Origin: Patiria miniata
Lineage: Eukaryota; Echinodermata; Asteroidea; Valvatida; Asterinidae
Direction: 5' to 3'
Length of the DNA stretch: 64,000 nucleotides
Assembly: GCF_015706575.1 (NCBI RefSeq)
Contig: NW_024037062.1
Location: 9,792,811 to 9,856,810, forward strand
Position 1 is the first letter of the stretch; the number at the start of each line of letters is the position of its first letter. This document shows, piece by piece, positions 11,001 through 21,765 of the stretch. A program made the position numbers and the translations under genes. The notes below the pieces were generated by a model. The model was not told the DNA's origin. It saw only the letters and a list, made by a program, of their open reading frames with translations, and did no database searches.

Positions 11001-12567
11001 AAAATTGTGGAATTGAATAGATACGACAATGAACCCCTGGCCCGGACTTAAGGCTTCCAATTCTGAGCATTTTAGATGCAATTGGGCTCAAAATTGGCGC
11101 TATTTTGTAATGTTGTGGAGGGATCATTTTTCAAGATGACTACTTTTCCGCTTTGAGAAAAATAGGGGTCGTCTTCTTTGGGCGAAAATTTCTCGAAAAT
11201 TCAATGGTCAACCCACCAGAAAATGAAAGGAAAATGAAAGATGACACATTGATCATCATTAAATTTTGTCTGCGCAGCTTCAATACCTGTGAGAGTTCAA
11301 AGTATTTTACCAAGAATTTGTGAAGTATGGGCATTTAGCACTGGTGTCTATGGGAATGTTAATGCAGGTGTGCTTCCTTTGGGTTTTGTTACTCATGAAC
11401 AGAGGGTCAGGGGTTCGAATACAGCTGCTGGGAAGATGTTATGTCGTTGGGCAAGCCACCTCAGTCCCACTTGCCTATCTCCACAGGAGGTTTGTTTTCT
11501 TTTTAAAATTAAATTCTAATTGATTTCTCCATGGTAAAAACTGAATGAAGATAACATATTTAAAGAGAAAACACCAACAACACAAACCAACGAAAACAAG
11601 AGACAAAACAGAACAAAATTTAAACTCTTCACTCTGTTTTGTTTTCCAAAAATATTTTTTTACATCGCATTCCATCAATATTGATATATATATAAAACAA
11701 AAATATGATTGCATTGGAATTCGAAGCGAAATTCAATTTTGGCGTCAGAAGTACATTACGTATCGTGTGTGGATTGTTTTTCGATATCTTTTTTTTATGA
11801 TAGAAATTGACAATAGACTATTTGCAATAGACTACTAATGCTGATAGCACAATGTTGAAATCTGTCCTTACTTTTGTTTTCAGCTGTTATAGAATTTCGT
11901 CTCTTTTTTGATTACGGTTTGATTTGGTGTATCCTTAATGAATATTGTAATTGATCGTGTCCTATGTGAATTCAATGATCATGCGTATGAATATGTTGTC
12001 CAAAACTACATTTCGCCAACTATAGATCTCGTTATAAAATGTCTGACTTCCCTCACATCCACTTTTTCAATTAATTGGTCCTCACAAAATTCCATGACTT
12101 TTGTCATTTTTTACAATTTTTCCATGACTTTTCTAGGCCTGGAAATTAAAAAAAAACATGCCTTTTCCACATCTTTTTCCAGCCCGCGGGAACCCTGAAT
12201 TTCACACGAGGAGGTGCCGGCGTGTTTATTAAGAAAAGACAATCAGACAAGATTAGCTCATGATTTTTACAAGGTCTGCTATAATTCTAACTCTACGAGA
12301 TTTGATTGATGATCTTGGTATCTGTAGGCCATAACTTCACATGCATCGTTGATTACAAATCATGTAAGGGAATTAGGTTTAAGATTGATGTGGCTCTCAC
12401 CTGACGAATATCCAAATGGTGATGCCATTCCCAGCAATGCCAAAAATGAAGGCTATGAAGAGGAAGAAGGCCAGGCCGTAGTCCAGGAAGGGTGGCATGG
12501 GAGGCGGGCCGGCGGGCAGAGGGGTTGTCCCGGTGAGAGGGTCCAAGTTCCATGAAGTGTTCTCCAT
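5079..12567 (-). CDS. Rhabdomeric-type (Gq/melanopsin-like) opsin, 4 coding exons
   Basis: Coding exons (minus): 12567-12401, 10807-10674, 9338-9260, 6147-5079; 482 aa, all junctions GT-AG with matching phases. The start ATG is the first one in frame; an in-frame TAG lies 42 nt upstream. Visible opsin marks: N-glycosylation sequon at N3; TM1 GNG (47); TM2 LAFSD (D75); disulfide pair C102/C180; Glu174 in LEG, the 181-type counterion position; SWMPY in TM6 (W275); Schiff-base lysine K306 in FAKSSA; NPLVY (312-316). The TM3 text GLFGFMSI and the TM5-TM7 text match invertebrate r-opsins and melanopsins, so Gq coupling and a photoreceptor role are inferred from family. A Ser/Thr- and Arg-rich cytoplasmic tail of about 160 residues follows TM7. 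Odd: the DRY motif reads D126-R127-H128, and the HPK tripeptide after NPxxY reads HQR (320-322). It could be a divergent r-opsin paralogue; opsin identity itself is secure. Confidence 0.93.
7139..7818. mobile_element. Small TIR element, Tc1/mariner-like ends
   Basis: GGGTGAGTCAAAAAGAAAGT at 7141 is repeated in inverse ending at 7815 (24 matching bases). About 680 bp, no transposase. The CAGGGTG-type start recalls mariner-like termini; no target duplication is clear. Inside the opsin intron between exons 3 and 4. Confidence 0.7.
8054..8521 (+). mobile_element. TTAA-flanked MITE, second family
   Basis: Ends AGGGAATGTACAACATTTGC and GCAAATGTTGTATCTTCCCT are inverted with two mismatches, flanked by TTAA (8050-8053, 8522-8525). 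It is 468 bp and contains a 30-bp perfect palindrome. It lies in the 1.9-6.1 kb opsin intron region (between exons 3 and 4). Confidence 0.82.
8356..8385. repeat. 30-bp perfect palindrome in a MITE
   Basis: TCCAACGCTGGTCGG followed by its exact inverse, centred at 8370/8371, inside the 8,054-8,521 element. Confidence 0.88.
8526..8765 (+). repeat. Dispersed repeat, copy 2
   Basis: Same order of shared text as 3,315-3,590, for example TAAGTTATACCTTTAAGGAG and GTGCACAACCCTATGGGAAT. It begins at the right TTAA of the MITE at 8,054. Confidence 0.65.
8930..9120 (-). repeat. Dispersed repeat, three-copy family, inverse copy
   Basis: Inverse of text at 14,690 and 19,110: AAGTGCACTT, GAGGGCGCTG, TGACATCAC and ACAAATGTTTTCATGGGCAA correspond in order. 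Confidence 0.55.
9401..9969. mobile_element. AGGCC-ended MITE copy (opsin intron between exons 2 and 3)
   Basis: Inverse of the 25,097 element over its whole length with the same ends, except for about 140 bp of extra sequence (about 9,530-9,670). The sequence next to that insert shows shared text such as GGTGCCCGACTAAATTTAGT. Confidence 0.78.
10030..10520. repeat. Repeat rich in GGGTCAAAATGACCC-type motifs
   Basis: Several inverted GGTCA/TGACC and GATCCGG/CCGGATC motifs, such as GGGTCAAAATGACCC, indicate a decayed MITE. Related text (TTTTCCGGATCAAAATGACA) occurs at 16,790-17,000. Boundaries uncertain. Confidence 0.4.
11390..11500 (+). mobile_element. Fragment of the third SINE family
   Basis: GGGGTTCGAATACAGCTGCT then GTTGGGCAAGCCACCTCAGT and CCCACTTGCCTAT, matching 34,185-34,260. 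Lies in the opsin intron between exons 1 and 2 of the coding region. Confidence 0.6.
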
Positions 12568-12736
12568 CTTGTCTGAAGTGTGTCCTTGGCCAAGTGAACG
12601 ACTCTTCTACCGGAAACGAACTGAAGACTAGACGTGATATTATCAGTCTGGAGTACGTAGAGCCAGCGTCTGTCTTCTATTGTTGGATCGGTGTCTACAT
12701 ATATACGCCCAACACTCACTGACGGTATGCAACACA
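12568..12736 (-). other. Probable 5'UTR part of opsin exon 2
   Basis: On the minus strand a pyrimidine-containing acceptor (ACTCCACAG) ends at 12737, followed by 169 nt of leader before the opsin start codon. No ATG is in frame with the opsin in this leader. The acceptor choice is inference; phase gives no constraint in a UTR. Confidence 0.45.
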
Positions 12737-12744
12737 CTGTGGAG

Positions 12745-14400
12745 TAGGCCTAATTATACCAAACAAACAATTAAATGGATTATCCACATTGAATAATTAT
12801 GTTCGTGATCATAGAGCATATGGCTTTCGATTAAGCGTCAGCTCAACGGAAGTAAGGAATTTGAATGTAATAAATAGACCAAGGATTTTACATTTTACGA
12901 GGCGAGGCATGCATTCAAGTTGGTAAACGAATTATTGTTCCATCAGTAGTAACTAGTATTGCTCACGCAAGCTAGAGTCGATTTCAAGCATGCAATGTGA
13001 ACAAGCTTGTTCCTCATCGCTTGTGTCGTAAACAAGTCTGTTCTGAACTGGCGATCGCGTGGTTTGGTCAAAAAGAAAAGAGAAAAAAAGGAAAATTAGA
13101 ACATCGTAGTTCAAAAGTGAAGCCTTTAAACAATGATGCCGTATACAGGGTGTCCCCGAAAACAAAATGTGCAAGGAGATAGCCTTTAATTTATCAAAAA
13201 CTGCTTTACATGAGTCTTTCATATTGATGGAACATATTAGTTGTACTCTTGTGTATAATCAGTGAAAATGCCATGGAAATCCGTTCATGCAAACCAGAAA
13301 TCTAACATGATTGTAAAAGGCTATGGGTTTTTCACCCATTCCAGTGGGATTGACACAGTTAGCGATATCAGTGCATCAGATAGTCATGGGCCTTTACACT
13401 CTGATGTATATTAAGTAAAACTGTGCAAATCATGATTTCTTTGACATCGTTGGGCCTAGTATGCTGTCAATATATTTTTTTTTAAGAAAAGAGGTATGAC
13501 CATGTCATTTCCTCACAATGGTTAGGTCCAAATCATTGCGCTGTCAACGGTCGGACCCTAAGCTTTGCGTAGAGAAAAAGGAAGATGCGTTTACAAGGTT
13601 TCTCAATGATACTGAGATGACATTTCGACATGTTTTTTTAATATTCTGCTTTAGATTTGTTGAATTGTTGTTCTCGAATTGGCAAAAATACTGCTTCTTT
13701 CTTGCTAATGATGTCCCGTTATAAGTTCCCCTGCAGAGTTTATTGATATTCCGGCGTGATTGAAGTAACATTTGATCCTTAAATCGTGACCACGTACTTC
13801 AAAGGAGTCTGGATTTAGAAAAGGCATTTTATATCTCAGCTTCACCATGGAGGAATAAGAACACAGTAAAATGAATGACTAACGTGGTAATGTTTTTGCT
13901 AGTGCACACTGTACTGCGCCCCGTCACGTCAGAGATTGTTAATGCTGTAACGACTGTTTTCACAAAACATTATGAAAAAGTATTAAAGTAATGCGGACGT
14001 AATACGCACGATCGTTCCGTGCTGCCGCTGAACAGATTGCGTCCAATAAAAACAGTCGTCACTAGGGACACTATTTTGGGACAAAGAGCGGCGATTTTGG
14101 CAACTGAACTACGCAGGGATTCCTAAACTTCTTCATTTTGTATATGGCATTTTCGAAATGACTTCCTCGTAGAAGTTGATTTCTCTTCACAAACGGAAAT
14201 TAAGCTACTCGTTATTTCGTCATTCCGAGACATTCCGGCCCCGTCGATTCATAGAGCTACAAAACATAGCTCCATGGTCGATTGAAAACCAATCTCCTTG
14301 ATTCACGCTACGTTTGGATAAACGTATCGTACCGACCATGTTACCATGGTTGCCTTACTTAAGGATCATGACATGGATTATACACTTAAACATAATTGGC
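12745..14400. other. Proposed opsin intron 1, part without assigned repeats
   Basis: No exon recognised. ACAGGGTGTCCCCGAAAACA at 13,145 resembles the start of a DNA transposon but no inverse partner was found in the window. Confidence 0.5.
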
Positions 14401-14408
14401 CATCTTTT

Positions 14409-14638
14409 TCCCTAAATTCCAAAGAGTGAAATTAGGGACTAGACGTTTAAGAGTGAAAATCACTCTCATTTTAGATTGAAAAAGTCTGAAAAAAAGAACC
14501 ACTTCAGTCGAAGCTGGAGTAAAAACTCGATCGTTTCGATTGAAGGAATTTCACTCTAAAACGTCTAGTCCCTAGTTTCCGACTGTGGGAGTGAATCTTC
14601 ACTCGAATGTAGTGAATTTTCACTCTTTGGAATTTAGA
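14409..14638. mobile_element. Small MITE with nested inverted repeats
   Basis: Outer ends CTAAATTCCAAAGAGTGAAA and TTTTCACTCTTTGGAATTTAG; inner pair TTAGGGACTAGACGTTT-type and AAAACGTCTAGTCCCTAG. About 230 bp, in the proposed first opsin intron. Confidence 0.72.
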
Positions 14639-14689
14639 GAGTACCACTCTTCTGAAATATATGAAACTATGAAACACCCCTTTTTTATT

Positions 14690-14900
14690 TAACTAGTTTG
14701 TCTGTATTAAAAGTGCACTTTGTTTTTAGACGTTTGACATGTTTTATGCTTTTTCTGACAACTGAGGGTGCCGTTAATGTGACGTCATTCAAGGCACGAG
14801 CTCTTCAATTTTCAGGGTTAACTGCTCGAAATTGTGAACCGAAACTTTGCTCATTGAAAACATGTTTGCTAAGGTTTACTCAGTGACTTACCGTCATAAA
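14690..14900 (+). repeat. Dispersed repeat, three-copy family
   Basis: AAAAGTGCACTTTG, ACTGAGGGTGCCG, GTGACGTCATTCA, TTGCTCATTGAAAACATGTT, in the order seen at 19,110-19,340. Confidence 0.55.
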
Positions 14901-15287
14901 CTGAAACAACAGCCGATCACCAAAACGGGAATTTACCTCAGACTGCAAACAACAAATCTGGCAAATTTAACACCCAATTTTTTTTTTAATTCCTTGTTCA
15001 CCCCTGCGTTGGCTATAAATGTCACGACACATAGGCAGTCTCTGCCCTCGTCAATGCAAACCCGGCCCATGCTCTGTCAAGGATTCCGCCATTACGGCTC
15101 GTTACGCTCCGCTATTTATGACTTAGACATTAAACACAGTTTTCAACACTGCACTATTTTGTTCCAGCGGTATGGTGGCCCTGAAGAGATGCCAAAGAAG
15201 TTACTGTATCTGTGGTTTAAATGTTTATGAGAACGACTTTGTAGCAAGAGTAATTTCAATGTCGTAATCGATTGCGCCGGTGCAGTA

Positions 15288-15648
15288 AGGCCAAAAAAAA
15301 AAAAAAAAATCGGTCTCTGGTCAGACCGAGGTTCCGGAATTGATGCGGCGACGCTTTTTTTTGGGGGGGGGGGTTGGCTTTTTTTTTCAAGCTTGAATTG
15401 TACAGACAAGGTGAGTACTTTTTTGCTTTTTTGTGTCCTCATTATACATTGGTGTCCTCCATAATTTGCATTGGTGCCCTTTATCGTTTGCCTTGGTACA
15501 ATTTCCCCATTCCCAAAAATTTGAGGAGGTGCGGCAATAGAGGGCGCTGTTGTAGCTTCCGTGTTAATTTGAAGGGAAAAAAAGGTTGACGCGCATGATT
15601 AAAATCGACGCGCGCGCTGACCAGAGACCGAATATTTTTTTTTGGCCT
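15288..15648. mobile_element. AGGCC-ended MITE, related subfamily
   Basis: Ends AGGCC plus A run plus TCGGTCTCTGGTCAG and CTGACCAGAGACCGAATAT plus T run plus GGCCT. Same architecture as 25,097 but a different inner TIR; about 361 bp with a poly-G tract. Confidence 0.7.
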
Positions 15649-16121
15649 AATAATGAGTTTATGCACAAACGGGATTGCGTATTAACAGATGGTCTTAAAA
15701 GAAGTATAGTACATAGTATTGATTTTGGAATTGTCCGAAAAGAGGGCTTTCTTTATTTAATATTATGCAAATTAATTGTAATTAGTCTTTTGCAATTACA
15801 CAATCTGCGGACAGGAGCAGCTTGAGTTGCATGTTTAAAATGCAGTGTTTTCAACAATTTTCGACATTGTTTATCCCACCACGATACAGACAATCGAATG
15901 AGAATCTTCCCTTGAGCGTAAATTATTTCATTTTATCCAGTCAATAACGCAGACAATTTTTACCAGGAGTGGCGTCACTGTAATCGTGTCCAATTCATTT
16001 GTGGACAAGTGAATCAATATCGCCTCATGTTTGACATTTCACTATATATTTTGTTGCCACATATTTGTCAATGACATTCTCTCAAGAGAGATATTAACAC
16101 GGCGACAAAACGACCGCAACC

Positions 16122-16498
16122 CAGGCGCGGTTCTACGGGGGGGGGGGGGGGGGGGGGGGCTAGGGGGGCTTTAGCCCCCCCCCCCCCATTTTGTCTAGCC
16201 CCCAAAATAAATTCCGTAAAAAAAAATTGCATTAGCAAAAACGGTCCCCCCTAAAGAAATAGTCTCGACAAGGGTGCATTTGTTGTTAATATAGTGTGAA
16301 TGATTTTAGGATTTTATTGGCGCTCCCCATTGAAAATATGGCATGACACCCCCCCCCACCTATTGATTTTCGGAGGCCTAAGTGTCTGAAGAAAATAACC
16401 GGTCTACATTTCAGCACGCCTCCTTGAAAAAAATTCTGGATCCACCCTGCTAGCCCCCCCCCCCCAACAAAAAAATATTGGTTCTAGAACCGCGCCTG
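16122..16498. mobile_element. Non-autonomous hAT-type element with 8-bp target duplication
   Basis: Ends CAGGCGCGGTTCTA and TAGAACCGCGCCTG are inverted repeats, flanked by exact CCGCAACC at 16114-16121 and 16499-16506. It is 377 bp long with long C and G homopolymers and no coding capacity. It sits in the proposed first intron of the opsin gene. Confidence 0.88.
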
Positions 16499-16789
16499 CC
16501 GCAACCGTTATCCACTTCGTTCATATAACAGTGTTTTAGTCTTCACAGTACAGACACGTGCAGTGACGGGTTTCTAAAGTATATTTAGTGTCTGGCCCTT
16601 GGTATGTGAAGCACGAAGGGTGAGCGACAGGCATGCATAACAGCTGGTTTTATTTTTAGATTTTACCTGAATATTAAAGAAATAAAACAAAATCTATTAT
16701 CCCCGTTTCCCCAATTTTTAAAATCGTAAAAATAAAGGACTTACACTCGTAAGAGTCCGAGTCAGATGATCCAGAATCCGCGTTGTTAT

Positions 16790-17000
16790 TGAACTGATAC
16801 TTTTCAGGGTCAAAAATGACACTTTTCCGGATCAAAATGACACTTCGCTTGATCATTTTCTGGGTCATTTGACCGGCAACTTTGAGAAAAGTGTCAAGTA
16901 AAACCCGGATTCCCGCGTCGAATCTTAGTACACGGAAAATGGTCTGGGAACAGTGTAATTTTGACCCGGATAAAACACGGCTTTTTATTCTTACTTTGAA
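16790..17000. repeat. Repeat related to the 10,030 region
   Basis: TTTTCAGGGTCAAAAATGAC, TCATTTGACCGGCAACTTTG and TTTTGACCCGGAT match motifs at 10,300-10,440. Confidence 0.4.
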
Positions 17001-17099
17001 AACACGCTAATTGTTTAACTCGCAATGTGTTCACCAGATCCGAAGGGAATAGGCCTACTGTAAACAAATTAGGGGAGGGGGCTGATGAACGTCCTTACT

Positions 17100-17385
17100 C
17101 GCAGCTGAGAAGCTGCATTGCGAAGGACGCGGCTACTGAACGTGGTCGAGTCGAAGGCATGTAAAGGAGCCTTAGGCAGCCGCCATTCGACCCATGTGTG
17201 ACCTCAGAGCACAGCCTGAGATCGTAAGTGTTGATTTTTGCGGAGGGAGGAAAACCGGAGAAAGTGGCACACGAGAGAATCAACGAACAACTCTACTCAT
17301 TATGGTCCGAGCCGGGAATCGAACCCGGGCCACAGTGGCGAGAGGCAAGCGCTTTACGCACTGGCCACCCCGAGTCCTTCCTGCT
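17100..17385 (-). mobile_element. tRNA-derived SINE
   Basis: On the minus strand: GGTGGCCAGTGCGTAAAGCG (A box), GGCCCGGGTTCGATTCCC (B box), then the tail GGTTTTCCTCCCTCCGC and GGCGGCTGCCTAAGGCTCC. Same family as 27,636-28,240 without the MITE. Confidence 0.75.
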
Positions 17386-17449
17386 TTCTGGGTTTCACTC
17401 GGAAAATAGATCACATCCGCAAGCGCGCACACACTCAAACCAAACTTGA

Positions 17450-17880
17450 AACACCAATTCGAACGAACATTGGAAGTCGAACGAACATCATAAGAATTGC
17501 ACTCAAAGGCATAAAAGATAATTGCTCAATTTCTGCATTTTCGTTTGTTTCCAATAATAACACCACTCAAAATCCAAAGAAGAATGTTCAAAACCTAACC
17601 TGTTGAAGTTTTAGCCTGGGCCAGTGGATAGGCCTACAAGCCTTTTTCCAGAAAATTTCGAGAAACAGTGAAAAACAGTGCACAACCTTTCAAATCGCGA
17701 AACACGATTTTGTCTACACGGCACTCTATATAATTAAAAAAAATCAGTCGATTGACTGATCGCTGGAAATCACCCACATTTCTTGATTTCTTCTAAATGC
17801 CAGCAATCCAGATGGACTAATTTCACAGGGTGTTTAGTACCAGTACGAGCTTAAATCCAGGTAAGATTATTGATAATATT
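17450..17880 (+). mobile_element. Diverged family-1-like MITE relic
   Basis: Shares AACCTAACCTGTTGAAGTTT, ATTTCTTGATTTCTTC and AATTTCACAGGGTGTTTAGT with the family 1 interior and with the 20,640-21,690 copy. Ends are not resolved. Confidence 0.45.
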
Positions 17881-18361
17881 CGGTAAGTTACTTTTAGGAT
17901 AAGATAACAAATGATCTTATTATAAATGCATTGACTAGCCTACAACTTACCGTGCCGGATAAGCCTTTCGCACTCACAATTCTGAACATGGAGCATTAAA
18001 ACGAGTCCATGTTAAACGAATCCCTCCCAGTATCTGACCTAACTTTGGTTAGGAAAGTAGACAACCAAAATCCTCAACCAACAAAAGAAAAACCGGGTTT
18101 TACGGGCCTCGATGGATACGTTTACTGTACTTCTTCCGACCGAGCGCCTAAGCAAGTAACTCAAGTCGCCGCTGCGCCTGACTAGAAATGACAAGAATAC
18201 TTATTCTCCCAGGGAGTGCAGTTACACGTATACTCGTGCATTCCATTTCCTGGCCAATGTTGGTTTGATGACTTAAACTCCGGCAGAGCGATACCATGTT
18301 GAAACCAGACCCAAAACTTAACCACGAAAAAAAATCCCAAAGCCAATGAATTCCGACTTAC

Positions 18362-18572
18362 CTCTAGTGTGCATCGGCGTTAGAAGTGGAAAGTAGAATA
18401 ACACTCCCTTGTGTCACATGTAAGCGATGAAGCATCATCAACATCGTCATCAGTAGTTCCTCATCATCTTGACATCTTCACATCTTCGCATCTTCTCGTT
18501 TCTCCTGTCCGTCACCTCCAAGCATCTGAGCTCCTCAACAACGTACCCGGTCCCACTCTCTCATCTCAGTGA
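18362..18572 (-). other. Proposed non-coding first exon of the opsin gene
   Basis: On the minus strand a strong splice donor GAG|GTAAGT lies at 18362/18361, and a TATA element sits about 240 nt upstream. The roughly 210 nt between an assumed start near 18,570 and the donor could be a leader exon spliced to the acceptor at 12737 (intron about 5.6 kb). It is CT/GA-skewed and lacks a long ORF. No transcript evidence is available. Confidence 0.45.
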
Positions 18573-18596
18573 ACGATTTGCCTGCAGGTTCTAGAG

Positions 18597-18605
18597 TTAT
18601 ATATA
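18597..18605 (-). promoter_or_regulatory. Candidate TATA box for the opsin gene
   Basis: The minus strand reads TATATATAA about 30 nt before the assumed transcription start of the proposed leader exon. A T/A-rich string of this size can occur by chance; the nearby perfect splice donor on the same strand is what supports it. Confidence 0.4.
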
Positions 18606-19109
18606 TGCATATCCTCACTCATCCTCGATCGACCGCAATCTTATCTCGGCAATGCTTTTAGCGCGGAGCGGGACACAGCTGTGAATACCGACGCATGGAT
18701 GATGCGGCAGCAAAAAAGTGAAGATAAAAACTCCATCAGCGCCGGCTTTATGCCTTTAACACCACCTGTGAACAATTTTGTTTTCCTGAATAATAACCTC
18801 ACCCGATTTATTAAATAATTTCTTTTGTGTGTGTGTGATATCGTACAAATGTAAAAGTACCAGGGTCAATCACTTCTGAGACAAGTAAAATCGATAACGA
18901 TACTTCGAAAGTAATCGATTTCGTTCGATCGACATCGATACCCACTGCAATCTAGCGCGATTGACAACTCAATTTGGTACCTTTCAAGTATGGGTAAAAT
19001 CTGCGTTGTTTGAATTAGATTCACTAATTGAAAACTGATCCGACTTCAATTATTAAAAGGTCCATGAGATGATTTTTTTCTTAGGAACACATTTTTTTTT
19101 GCAACTTTG

Positions 19110-19340
19110 TACTCCTCTTAAAAATGTCTGAAAACATTCCTTTTTTGGTTAATTTTCTTAGAAAGTGCACTTCTTTCAACATTAAAAAAACTGAGGGCGC
19201 TGTTTCTGTGATGTCATTTCAGGAAGACACTGTTTAGTTTAGGGGTTTTGTGTTCAAATTATGAACCAAAAAAAATGTGCTCATTGAAAGCATTTGTTAG
19301 AAATGTTTACTCATTGGCTTACTGCCATGTGCTGTCAAAA
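19110..19340 (+). repeat. Dispersed repeat, three-copy family
   Basis: AAGTGCACTTC, CTGAGGGCGCTG, GTGATGTCATTTCAGGAAG, TGTGCTCATTGAAAGCATTT. Between the opsin promoter and DDI. Confidence 0.55.
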
Positions 19341-19459
19341 CAAGGATCACTAAAGAAAAGGAAATGTACAAACAGCAAAATATCTCCGAGAGTGTACACC
19401 CAAGATCACCGAATTATTACAAACAAAACCTATCGAATGAATTGAAATTGTTTGAATTG

Positions 19460-19475
19460 TCTCTCTCTCTCTCTT
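19460..19475 (+). repeat. Dinucleotide microsatellite (CT)n
   Basis: Eight CT units. Short and unremarkable. Confidence 0.7.
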
Positions 19476-20639
19476 GAGTCATCCGATGCATTGAGGCGTT
19501 GGTGGAGTATTCACTAAGTCCGTTCGTCAGCGTATAGTGGTGTTCCCTAACGTGGCGCACTTCGAAGCTTACCCGACTTTCCTCGTGTAGTGTTGCCAAA
19601 CCTCTTTGTTGACAAACCTCAAATTCACGCAGTAAAATACTGGTACTGTTACCTTATTAATGCTTGCTATTTAACCTCTGTGAACAATTTCGGTTTCATA
19701 AAATTTAATCCGAAATTCAAAAACGGTGGCGTCCGGAAATTGGGCACAAATTCGCGGAGTGTTCCCTAACGTGGCGCACTTAAATACATCTCGGAAAATT
19801 CCAAATTAACATTTAAGAATTTCTGTTAACTTGATAAATTCTGATAAATCATTATTATCTCTACTTACATACCCAGCCAGATGTTTGTCAGAAAATTATT
19901 TTCTTATTTTTCGGGGCATTTTTCAAAGGGTTCACTTTGCACTTGAAAATAAAATCGACAAATCACGCCAAAATAAATTTTTCTTCTAACTTTGTAACGG
20001 GTAAATAAACTCGCGATTTATGAACGGGAGTGTTTAGAACTTGATGAAATGTCACTTTCTGTGAAATTTCAGTTAAAACTTTTGCTCTAGCTAGGCGCTA
20101 CAGGCAAAAAATCAAAGTGCGCCACGTTGGGGGCCGCGCCACGTTAGGGTACATCAACAATACTCTGTCCCTCATGCATTGCCGACAGTAGCTCGTTTCC
20201 CTCGAGCCCAGTATCCTTCTCCAGGAGCGTCTTTAGGGTGATGTGTGGTCGGCCGACTCGGCGCTTCGCCTCGGGCGACCATAGCGTCCTAGTTCAGCTG
20301 AATTGAATAACCCTCAATTCAGCCCATCTGCATGTTAGCTTTTTTTGACCAAAAAAGGTTATAATCAGATTAAAGCTTCACGGTAATTTTAAAGGTGATG
20401 GACCATCTATGATGGCCGTTACTTTGATGAAAAAGATAATATCCCTGACTCAAAATGCCGCTATCTGCGAGATCTAAATTGCATTTTGACTGTAGATTAC
20501 GAAATCACTCGTTAATGGAAAATTGAAATCAAAATCTTAATTGGCTGGCAGGTCACGACAAAGTTTAGGTCATTCGTTGTTTCTCTATTTCTATAAGATT
20601 GTGACTTAACATTTCTGGCTTTATATGTTAAGGTGTGAA

Positions 20640-21690
20640 AAGAGTTAAAAGGTTCACGATTTGCAGTACCGAATTACAACCAAAAAGCTTACTTGGATTA
20701 AAGATCGTACTGGCACTAAACACTCCGTGAAATTATTCCGTCTGGCTTGCTGTCATTCAGTGGCGTCGCCAAGGGGGGGCCAGGGGGGGGCACGTGCCCC
20801 CCTGGAAAACCTAGTGCCCCCCCCCGAGTGCCCCCCCCCCCATCAAATGCTGGTGCCCCCCTATCCTCTGCAAAATTCTGCGCGTTGTTAAAATCATTAC
20901 CTCAAAAATAGCAATTTCTGGAGATATCTTCAGATCGAATTTAGCATCAAATGTGGCACCATTTTGCATCTAGCCCATCCTCCGTATGCGAATATTTTCC
21001 AAAGGGGAGGGGGGCACCCCCTCCCCTTAGACCCCTCCCCCAGGACGGCGATCCGTATCCACCTAAGTGCCCCCCCCCCATCAAATGCTGGTGCCCCCCC
21101 CCCCCCTGTGCCCCCCCCCCCCCAGACTGAAAAGTCTGGTGACGCCACTGCTGTCATTTGGAAGAAATCAAGAAATGTAGGTGATTTCCAACGATCAGTC
21201 ACTTGACTATTGTTTTTAAAATAGTGCTTTGGACGAAATCGTGTTTCAAGATCCAGAGGTCACCACCCCCTTGGCAACAGTGAAGTTATAACATGCTGCA
21301 AGTGATAACATAACAGCATCCTATGGATGGTCACACGCAGGAATGGCCTTGGCATCCAGTAATCAACACCTACTGACCACGACCTGCAAGCCGTTAGCTA
21401 GGTGGATCAATTACAGCTGACCACAAGTAGCCACTCCTATCAGTCTAAAATACCCGCTGCAGGCACTACATGCTACATTAGGCTTGAACCTCAGAAACTG
21501 AGGTTCGAAAAAATAGATTGGGTTCTGTTCTCAGTGTAATGTTGTGCATGGGTTTTCATTGTTTTGTTTTGTTTTTTCGAAAAGTGTAATATCCACTGAT
21601 TTCGTTAGGTTTCGAACATTCGTCTTTTGGCTTTTGAGTGTTATTGTTATTGTAAACGAACAAAATGTATGCAAAGCAAATAATTCTAGT
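20640..21690 (-). mobile_element. Diverged family-1-like MITE interrupted by a hAT element
   Basis: Text such as TCCGTGAAATTATTCCGTCT and GCTTGCTGTCATT matches the inverse of the family 1 interior, and the match resumes after the 20,758-21,150 insertion. The outer limits are approximate. Confidence 0.5.
20758..21150. mobile_element. Non-autonomous hAT-type element with 8-bp target duplication
   Basis: Ends CAGTGGCGTCGCCA and TGGTGACGCCACTG are inverted repeats. The element is flanked by the exact 8-bp duplication CTGTCATT at 20750-20757 and 21151-21158. CAGTG ends plus an 8-bp duplication are hAT hallmarks. The interior (393 bp in all) is dominated by poly-C/poly-G tracts with GTGCCCCCC repeats and lacks a transposase. 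It interrupts an older MITE copy. Confidence 0.88.
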
Positions 21691-21730
21691 GAATTTAAAA
21701 GAAACAACGTGAAGGCTTAGTGTATATAAA

Positions 21731-21765
21731 CTGACTGACTGATTGACTGACTGACTGACTGACCG
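21731..21765 (+). repeat. Tetranucleotide microsatellite (CTGA)n
   Basis: About nine units of CTGA/GACT with one GATT variant, 370 bp upstream of the DDI start. Confidence 0.85.

Noticed and set aside
20930..21206. Gly/Pro-rich 80-90-codon frames
   Set aside because: Products of the poly-C/poly-G interior of the hAT-type element.
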